Position numbers and translations under genes: made by a program. From positions 62,001 through 126,000 of the forward strand of contig NZ_CANLCY010000001.1 of the NCBI RefSeq assembly GCF_947489255.1: DNA of 64,000 nt, given 5' to 3'. Position 1 is the first letter of the stretch, and every line of letters starts with the position of its first letter. This DNA comes from an uncultured Microbacterium sp. GTDB taxonomy: Bacteria; Actinomycetota; Actinomycetes; Actinomycetales; Microbacteriaceae. Under the pieces are notes generated by a model. That model saw nothing but the letters and a program-made list of their open reading frames with translations. It searched no databases and was not told the DNA's origin. This document shows, one piece after another, positions 58,182 through 64,000 of this stretch.

Positions 58182-60316
58182 CACGACACCCGCCAGACCG
58201 GGGTCTCCCGGCCGTCGACGTGGACCGTTCCGGCATCCTCCAGGTCGAACAGGCCCTCGATCCGCGTGCGCACGGCGTCGGTGAGGAAGACCCCCGGCTC
58301 CTCGCCCGACCGTCTGAGTCGGGATGCCAACGACACGGCGTCGCCCCACAGGTCGTACGCGAGGCTGGCCCGCGCCACCACTCCGCTGGTCACCGCGCCG
58401 GTGTCGACGCCCGCGCGCACGTCGAGCGACGCCCCCGTCCGCGCGTTGAAGCGCTGGACGCTCTCGCGCATGCCGAGGGCGAACTCGACGGCGCGACGGG
58501 CGTTGTCGACGCGGGGCACGGTGAGTCCGCTGCTGGCCAGGTAGCCCCCGCGCAGGGTGCGCACCGACTCGACCCCGCACCGGACGGCGGCCTCGTCGAA
58601 CCCGCGCATCAGCTCGTTCAGGGCCAGGGTCTCGGCCTGCCCGTCGAGCGAGCGAGAGTACTCGTCGAAACCGAGGAGCTCGGCGAACACGACCGCCACG
58701 TCGTCGTGCCGCTCCGCGAGGGTCTCTTCGCCCTCGCGGTACTTCTCGATGAGGCTCTGCGGCATGATGCTGCGCAGCAGCCGGTCGTTCTCCGTGCGCT
58801 GATGGTCGATGAGCTCCTGCCGCACCTCGAGGTCGCCGGCCATGTCGTTGAACGATCGGGCGAGATCGGCGAACTCGTCGGTGCCGCGGGCGGGGACCCG
58901 CGTCGAATAGTCGCCGTCGGCCACGCTGCGCACGGCGAGGGCGAGGCGCCGCACGGGGCGCGTGAACGACTGTGACAGCAACAGGCTCAGGATGCTGACC
59001 AGCAGCGCCAGCCCGAGCGTCGACAGCAGGAGGGTGCGCGTGAAGTCGGTGACGGGTTCGAAGGCCTCGGATGCGTCCATCCGGGCGACGATGACCCAGT
59101 CGAGGCCGTCGATGTCGAGCGGTGCGTACGCCGTGATGCTCTCGCCGCCGATGTACTCGGTCGAGACCGCGGTGCCGGTGCGCCCCGCGATGGCCTCGTC
59201 GACGGCGGTGCCGCGGACGGGCTGGAGCAGCACCGATCCGCCCGCTTCGGTGATGCGCTCGGCCGTGTCCGACGAGGTGCCGTCGGCGATGACCGCCGCT
59301 GCATAGCCGTCGCGGTCTTCCACGAGGCGTCGCGAGGTGGAGCGCATGAGGCGGTCCGACCCCGCGAGGTAGGTCTCACCCGTCGCCCCGAAGCCCTGCT
59401 GCTGCCACTGCTCGTATCCGGTCGTGACGTCGTTGATCCACTGGATGGGGACCTGCAGGGCCATCGCGCCGGTGATGCCGTCGTCGTCGCCGATCGCCGA
59501 GACGACCCACATCACGGGGAAGCCGAGCGCGGGCGTCCACTCCTCGATGTCGGTGGTCACGATGGTGTCGACGGAGTTGGCGGCGACGACGTCGCGATAG
59601 CCCTGCGCGAGGCGGCTCTCGCGGAACGGGCCGTCGTCGAGGTTCGACCCGAGGTCGACCCCTCCCGCGGCGGTGTAGACCACGTCGCCCGACAGGTCGG
59701 TGACGACCACGTCGGTGTAGCCGACCGTGCGCACGAGATCGGAGAAGTAGTCGTCGGCCTGCAGATAGGCGGCGGAGTACGCGCTGCCGTCTCCGGGGTC
59801 GGTCGCGGGGCGGTCGGCCGCGCCGTCCTGTCGCGTGAAGAGGTACTGGGCGTTGCGGCCGGCGGTCGAGGTCGGCACGAACGCGCGGTCGGCGTAGTCG
59901 TCGCCGGTCACGCCCTCCAGCCGCGGCAGGAAGGTTCCGGAGTAATAGGAGGAGAGGGTGGCATCCTGTTCGCCCGACAGCGGCCGGTTCTGCAGGGCGT
60001 CCCAGCCGGCGTTCAGCGCCGTCGAAGCGTCGCGAGCGCTGGCATTATTGCTGGCGAGAGCCGCCTCGCGCTGCACCTCGCCGAGGAGGGCGGTGATCTC
60101 GCCCGTCCGCAGCTCCCGCATCGCGGTGAGTTTGTCGACGACCTCGGCGCGCAGCGACTCGCGTCCGCTGACGTATCCCACCGCCCCGACCACCGCCGCG
60201 CTGAGCAGGCTCACGAGGAGCAGCATGATCAGCAGCCTCGATTGGACGCTCAGCCCCCCGCGACGATCGATTCCCGTGACGGTGCGGCGCGCATCGTTAG
60301 CCCCCATGGCGCTCAC
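58181..60316 (-). CDS. Cache/HAMP sensor with degenerate class III cyclase domain
   Basis: A protein of about 711 residues (start GTG 60316 or ATG 60307). One transmembrane helix (about 27-49), a large extracellular double-Cache-like sensor (about 50-425), a second helix (about 428-448), HAMP (about 450-505), a short linker and a class III nucleotidyl cyclase homology domain (about 535-690). In the cyclase domain the first metal-binding Asp is Glu546 (VVFAELLGF), the second Asp is Gly590 (RTLRGGY), and the catalytic Asn is Ser662 ([13 protein letters not shown]). So catalysis by the normal two-metal route is unlikely. Its stop overlaps the MscS-CNB start. Confidence 0.8.
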   Translation of the reverse strand: MSAMGANDARRTVTGIDRRGGLSVQSRLLIMLLLVSLLSAAVVGAVGYVSGRESLRAEVVDKLTAMRELRTGEITALLGEVQREAALASNNASARDASTALNAGWDALQNRPLSGEQDATLSSYYSGTFLPRLEGVTGDDYADRAFVPTSTAGRNAQYLFTRQDGAADRPATDPGDGSAYSAAYLQADDYFSDLVRTVGYTDVVVTDLSGDVVYTAAGGVDLGSNLDDGPFRESRLAQGYRDVVAANSVDTIVTTDIEEWTPALGFPVMWVVSAIGDDDGITGAMALQVPIQWINDVTTGYEQWQQQGFGATGETYLAGSDRLMRSTSRRLVEDRDGYAAAVIADGTSSDTAERITEAGGSVLLQPVRGTAVDEAIAGRTGTAVSTEYIGGESITAYAPLDIDGLDWVIVARMDASEAFEPVTDFTRTLLLSTLGLALLVSILSLLLSQSFTRPVRRLALAVRSVADGDYSTRVPARGTDEFADLARSFNDMAGDLEVRQELIDHQRTENDRLLRSIMPQSLIEKYREGEETLAERHDDVAVVFAELLGFDEYSRSLDGQAETLALNELMRGFDEAAVRCGVESVRTLRGGYLASSGLTVPRVDNARRAVEFALGMRESVQRFNARTGASLDVRAGVDTGAVTSGVVARASLAYDLWGDAVSLASRLRRSGEEPGVFLTDAVRTRIEGLFDLEDAGTVHVDGRETPVWRVS

Positions 60317-60383
60317 ACTAGCGATACGGCGTTACCGCCCGACGTCGCCGGGGTCACTCGTCGGCCGTGTCGGACCCGCTCGG

Positions 60384-60389
60384 TAGGAT
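60384..60389 (+). promoter_or_regulatory. candidate purA -10 box
   Basis: TAGGAT at 60384-60389 is a good actinobacterial -10 element, 36 bases before the purA start. No clear -35 can be named. Confidence 0.35.
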
Positions 60390-60424
60390 GGGGTGTACCG
60401 CCGGACAACATGCGAGGAGCACTC

Positions 60425-61711
60425 ATGCCCGGAATCGTGATCGTCGGCGTCCAGTGGGGCGACGAGGGCAAGGGCAAGGCCACCGACCTGCTCGGAGAGC
60501 GCACCGACTGGGTGGTGAAGTTCAACGGCGGCAACAACGCCGGGCACACCGTCGTCATCGGTGACGAGAAGTACGCCCTGCACCTGTTGCCCAGCGGCAT
60601 CCTGTCTCCGGGCGTGACGCCCGTGATCGGCAACGGCGTCGTGGTCGACCTCGAGGTGCTCTTCAACGAGCTCGAGGCGCTCAACGCCCGCGGCCTCGAC
60701 ACCAGCCGGCTGAAGATCAGCGCCAACGCGCACATCATCACGCAGTACCACCGCACCCTCGACAAGGTCACCGAGCGCTTCCTCGGCAAGCGCATGATCG
60801 GCACCACCGGTCGCGGCATCGGCCCCGCCTACGCCGACAAGATCAACCGCGTCGGCATCCGCGTGCAAGACCTCTTCGACGAGAACATCCTGCGTCAGAA
60901 GGTCGAGGGCGCCCTCGACCAGAAGAACCACCTCCTGGTGAAGATCTTCAACCGCCGGTCGATCACGGCCGACGAGATCGTCGACGACCTGCTGGCCTAC
61001 GCCGAGCGCGTGCGCCCGATGGTCGCCGACACCTCCCTGCTGCTCAACGACGCCCTCGAGGCGGGTGACGTCGTCGTCTTCGAGGGCGGCCAGGCCACCA
61101 TGCTCGACGTCGACCACGGCACCTACCCCTTCGTCACCTCGTCGTCGGCGACCGCCGGTGGGGCCGCGACCGGCTCCGGGGTCGGCCCGAACCGCCTCGA
61201 CCGCATCGTCGGCATCGTCAAGGCCTACACGACCCGTGTCGGCTCGGGGCCCTTCCCGACCGAGCTGTTCGACGAGAGCGGCGACTGGCTGCGCTCGCGC
61301 GGCTTCGAGTTCGGCACGACCACCGGCCGCCCGCGCCGGGTGGGCTGGTACGACGCCCCCATCACGCGCTACGCGACCCGCATCAACGGCATCACCGACC
61401 TCGTGCTGACCAAGCTCGACATCCTCGGTGGTCTCGAGCAGATCCCCGTGTGCGTCGCCTACGACGTCGACGGCGAGCGGTACGATGACCTCCCGGTCAA
61501 CCAGACCGACTTCCACCACGCGAAGCCGATCCTGGAGTACTACCCGGGGTGGAGCGAAGACATCTCCTCGGCCCGCACGTTCGACGACCTGCCGCAGACC
61601 GCGCAGGACTACGTGCTCGCCCTCGAGAAGATGAGCGGCACGCGCATCTCGGTGATCGGCGTGGGCCCCGCCCGCGATCAGGTCATCGTGCGCCACGACC
61701 TCATCGACTGA
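60425..61711 (+). CDS. purA: adenylosuccinate synthetase
   Basis: A 428-residue enzyme that makes adenylosuccinate from IMP and aspartate with GTP, first step of AMP synthesis. The GTP loop is [14 protein letters not shown] at the start; [24 protein letters not shown] and the final [14 protein letters not shown] are family motifs. ATG 60425 has GAGGAG 5 bases before it. It is normal in length and complete. Its stop shares one base with the lactonase-like gene. Confidence 0.97.
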   Translation: MPGIVIVGVQWGDEGKGKATDLLGERTDWVVKFNGGNNAGHTVVIGDEKYALHLLPSGILSPGVTPVIGNGVVVDLEVLFNELEALNARGLDTSRLKISANAHIITQYHRTLDKVTERFLGKRMIGTTGRGIGPAYADKINRVGIRVQDLFDENILRQKVEGALDQKNHLLVKIFNRRSITADEIVDDLLAYAERVRPMVADTSLLLNDALEAGDVVVFEGGQATMLDVDHGTYPFVTSSSATAGGAATGSGVGPNRLDRIVGIVKAYTTRVGSGPFPTELFDESGDWLRSRGFEFGTTTGRPRRVGWYDAPITRYATRINGITDLVLTKLDILGGLEQIPVCVAYDVDGERYDDLPVNQTDFHHAKPILEYYPGWSEDISSARTFDDLPQTAQDYVLALEKMSGTRISVIGVGPARDQVIVRHDLID

Positions 61712-62910
61712 TGCGCCTCTGGGTCGGCGCGTACGCTGCGGATGCCGGCTCCGCCGAGGGCATCGGCATCCTGCAGGCCGGGGAGGCCGATGATGCGGGC
61801 GCCGGCGGGCCGCTCGGCATGGTCGGCACGGCCGTCGCCGCGCCCGGATCGCCCTCGTGGATCGCGCCGCACCCCTCGGGTGAGATCCTCTACGCCGCCC
61901 TGGAGTCCGACGGGGTGGTGCAGGCCTACCGCCGCGTCTCCGACACGCGGCTGGCTCCGCTCGGGGCGCCGATAGATGCGGGTGCGGCCGTGTGCCACGT
62001 GGCCGTCGCCCCCGACGCAAGCTTCCTCGTCGCCAGCTGTTGGGGCGACGGGCGCGTGGTGCGCATGGACCTGGATGCCGCGGGCCGCCCCTCACGACCG
62101 GTGATCGCCGCCGCGGCCACCGACCCCTACGACTCGTCGGCGGAGGAGGGAACGCTCTCCACCGGCGCGCGGGTGTCGGGCGCCGTCGTCCCCGACCTCG
62201 CGGCCGCGGCCCGCGCGCTGCGCGAGGCGGCCGGCGAGGAGTACGCCCACCTCATCCCGGCGTACGACGACGTGCCCGAGACGGATGCCGAATCGGAGGA
62301 GGCCGTCGCCGGCGCCCGCGTCTCGCGCGCACACCAGGCCACGTTCCTCCCCGGGGGTCTCGTCGCGACCACCGACATGGGCCTCGACCTCGTGCGGATC
62401 TGGCGCACCGTTCCCGGCGGGCTGCGACCCGTGCAAGATGTGGTGCTCCCGAAGGGCAGCGGTCCGCGGCACGGGCTCTGGCATCCCTCCGGGCACTTCT
62501 ACGTCGTCACCGAGCTCAGCCGCGAAGTGTTCGTGCTCGCCCCCGACCGCGAGGGGCGTTGGCACGTGCGCTCCGGGGAGCAGCTGCTGGGCACGCTCGA
62601 GACCGACACCGCGGCCGAGCTGAGCATGGGACGTGACGGATCGGCGCTGTACGCCGGCGTGCGCGGGAGCGACACGGTCGGCGTGCTCGCCGTGCGCGGC
62701 GCGGGCGAGAGCCTGCAGCTGACCGCGCTCGCCGAGACCGGTACGCACTGGCCGCGTCACCATCTCGTGGTCGACGACACCCTGCTCGTGGCCGGCCAGC
62801 TCGCCGACGAGATCGTGTCTCTGCCGCTCGACGCTCGGACGGGTGTGCCGGGCCGCGTGCGCCATCGCACCGTCTCGCCATCGCCCACGCGGCTGCTCGC
62901 GAGGCGCTGA
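61711..62910 (+). CDS. lactonase-family (7-bladed beta-propeller) protein
   Basis: A 399-residue protein of the YbhE/6-phosphogluconolactonase beta-propeller type. Start [21 protein letters not shown] is the family start; SWIAPHPSGEILYAALE, CHVAVAPDASFLVASCWGDG, GPRHGLWHPSGHFYVVTELS and HWPRHHLVVDD recur once per blade. Related enzymes hydrolyse 6-phosphogluconolactone; the exact substrate is not certain. It follows purA by translational overlap, which is unusual for an enzyme of this kind and may simply reflect shared expression. Confidence 0.87.
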   Translation: MRLWVGAYAADAGSAEGIGILQAGEADDAGAGGPLGMVGTAVAAPGSPSWIAPHPSGEILYAALESDGVVQAYRRVSDTRLAPLGAPIDAGAAVCHVAVAPDASFLVASCWGDGRVVRMDLDAAGRPSRPVIAAAATDPYDSSAEEGTLSTGARVSGAVVPDLAAAARALREAAGEEYAHLIPAYDDVPETDAESEEAVAGARVSRAHQATFLPGGLVATTDMGLDLVRIWRTVPGGLRPVQDVVLPKGSGPRHGLWHPSGHFYVVTELSREVFVLAPDREGRWHVRSGEQLLGTLETDTAAELSMGRDGSALYAGVRGSDTVGVLAVRGAGESLQLTALAETGTHWPRHHLVVDDTLLVAGQLADEIVSLPLDARTGVPGRVRHRTVSPSPTRLLARR

Positions 62911-63036
62911 GCGGCTTCGCGACGGCGCCGACGCACCGGCTGGGTACGCAACGGCGTCCGGCGTCGTCGAGACGAACGCCCGGAGCCGCGCAGGAGGGCG
63001 CCGGGTCGTGCGCGCACCGGCGCGGGGCGGGCGTCG

Positions 63037-64000
63037 CTACTTCTTGGCATCCTGTCGCGGGATGACGATCTGCTTGATGATCAGCAGGACCGAGGCCGTC
63101 ACGGGGATCGCCACGAGCGCGCCGAGCAGGCCCAGCAGCGTGCCGCCGACGAGAGCGCCGATCACCACGAGGGCACCGGGGACCGAGATCGTGCGGTTCA
63201 TGACGCGGGGCGTGAGGATGTATGCCTCGATCTGCATGTACACGAGGTAGACGATGGCGAAGATGAGCCCGGCGGTCGGGCTGACGATGAGGGTGAACAG
63301 CGTCGCGGTCGCCCAGAACAGCACGGAACCCACGAGGGGGATGAGCGTGATGCCGAACGCGAGCGCCGCGAGCAGCGCGGCGAACGGCTGCTGCAGGATC
63401 GTCAGCACGATGAACGCGAAGACCGCGTTGCACAGCGCGAGCACGACCATGCCGGCGAGGTAGCCACCGACGGAGTCGGTGATCTGGCCGGTCATGTCGG
63501 AGACCGTCTCGCGGCTGCGCGCGGGGGTGAGGCGAACGAGGCTGTTCTTCATCTTCGGCAGAGAGGCCAGGAAGTACAGGCTCAGCACGAGCACGATGAT
63601 CGCGCCCGAGACGAACTCGCCGATGCTGATACCTACCTGCAGCAGCCCCCCGCCGATCGCGGCGATGTTGGCCGGGTTCGTGACGAAGCTCTGCACCTCC
63701 TTCAGCACGTCGCCCAGGCTGTCGCCGAAGTTCTGCTCCACCCACCGCACCGCGTCGCTGTCGATGACGTCGTTGACGAACGTGGGGATGTCGCCGACGA
63801 ACTGCTCGACCTGACGGACGACCGGCGGGATGAGCAGCCAGAGCGCTCCGGCGAGGATGACCGCGAGCCCTCCGAACACGATGATGATGCCCCACGCCCG
63901 CGACAGGCCCCGGCGCACGAGCAAGCGCACCAGGGGGTCGAGGGCGAGGGCGACGAAGAGCGCGATCGCGATGTAGATGAGAACCGTCGACAGCTTGCCG
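63037..64000 (-). CDS. AI-2E family transporter (partial, 5' end beyond window)
   Basis: The frame is open to the end of the window, so the N-terminus is missing. At least 320 residues are visible, with about 7 hydrophobic helices in the AI-2E/YdiK/PerM pattern (RAWGIIIVFGGLAVILAGALWLLIPPVVRQVEQF; LIVLSLYFLASLPKMKNSLVRLTPARSRETV; YILTPRVMNRTISVPGALVVIGALVGG). Members have been linked to export of autoinducer-2, Na+(Li+)/H+ exchange or envelope roles, so the exact function is open. The C-terminal end is IPRQDAKK. Confidence 0.88.
   Translation of the reverse strand, partial: GKLSTVLIYIAIALFVALALDPLVRLLVRRGLSRAWGIIIVFGGLAVILAGALWLLIPPVVRQVEQFVGDIPTFVNDVIDSDAVRWVEQNFGDSLGDVLKEVQSFVTNPANIAAIGGGLLQVGISIGEFVSGAIIVLVLSLYFLASLPKMKNSLVRLTPARSRETVSDMTGQITDSVGGYLAGMVVLALCNAVFAFIVLTILQQPFAALLAALAFGITLIPLVGSVLFWATATLFTLIVSPTAGLIFAIVYLVYMQIEAYILTPRVMNRTISVPGALVVIGALVGGTLLGLLGALVAIPVTASVLLIIKQIVIPRQDAKK

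Overview
The window is a 64 kb piece of chromosome from a high-G+C actinobacterium, most probably a member of the Microbacteriaceae close to Microbacterium. The reasons are the order dciA (DUF721)-gyrB-gyrA-DUF3566-tRNA-Ile-tRNA-Ala, the srtE/pabA/pknB/pknA/pbpA/ftsW/pstP/fhaB/fhaA/tRNA-Leu block, NucS in place of MutS/MutL-type repair, and GTG starts with stop/start overlaps. The heptamer GGATGCC/GGCATCC is also very common. The gyrB end normally lies a few kb from dnaA and oriC, so the window probably begins close to the origin.

Layout. 0-5.6 kb: end of dciA, gyrB, gyrA, a DUF3566 membrane protein and two tRNAs. 5.8-10.4 kb: a GntR regulator and a catabolic operon (DUF1537 acid-sugar kinase, 3-hydroxyisobutyrate-dehydrogenase-like enzyme, GntP permease) with a clear palindromic operator. 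10.5-13.6 kb: NUDIX hydrolase, YbaK deacylase, cyclophilin and a zinc-finger rhomboid protease. 13.7-24.7 kb: the cell-wall and division block (CrgA, sortase E, PabA-like amidotransferase, PknB, PknA, PbpA, RodA/FtsW, PstP, FhaB, FhaA) ending in tRNA-Leu. 24.8-25.3 kb: a gene-free stretch with DnaA boxes. 25.3-37.7 kb: stress membrane protein, membrane-anchored EEP phosphatase, a two-component pair, regulators, cold-shock protein, a rhomboid-like/DUF2156 fusion, HAD phosphatase, NucS, and an MFS/LacI divergent pair. 37.8-44.1 kb: a complete mrpA-CDEFG Na+/H+ antiporter operon. 44.1-45.5 kb: remnant flavoprotein, SRPBCC protein and a repeat cluster. 45.5-50.1 kb: a MacB-type ABC exporter divergent from an OmpR/HK pair. 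50.2-53.4 kb: TetR, a degenerate ABC ATPase and a YhgE/Pip membrane protein. 53.6-64 kb: argG, cyclophilin lipoprotein, Pr6Pr protein, an MscS-CNB channel with a cyclase-like sensor, purA, a lactonase-like propeller and an AI-2E family permease.

How they work together. The kinase block should control peptidoglycan synthesis and division: PknA/PknB phosphorylate, PstP reverses it, and the FHA proteins read the mark next to PbpA and the SEDS protein. Several loci pair a regulator with a visible operator (GntR at 6.53 kb, LacI at 36.63 kb, TetR at 53.40 kb).

The best candidates for something undescribed are three. (1) A two-gene unit of a Cache/HAMP sensor whose cyclase domain has lost its metal-binding Asp residues, overlapping an MscS channel whose cyclic-nucleotide domain has lost its phosphate-binding Glu and Arg. 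(2) An ABC-like protein without Walker motifs, translationally coupled to YhgE. (3) Two intergenic sites that combine DnaA boxes with a shared GAATTAC-N6-GTAATTC-type palindrome. All functions are inferred from sequence reading alone; no database search was run.
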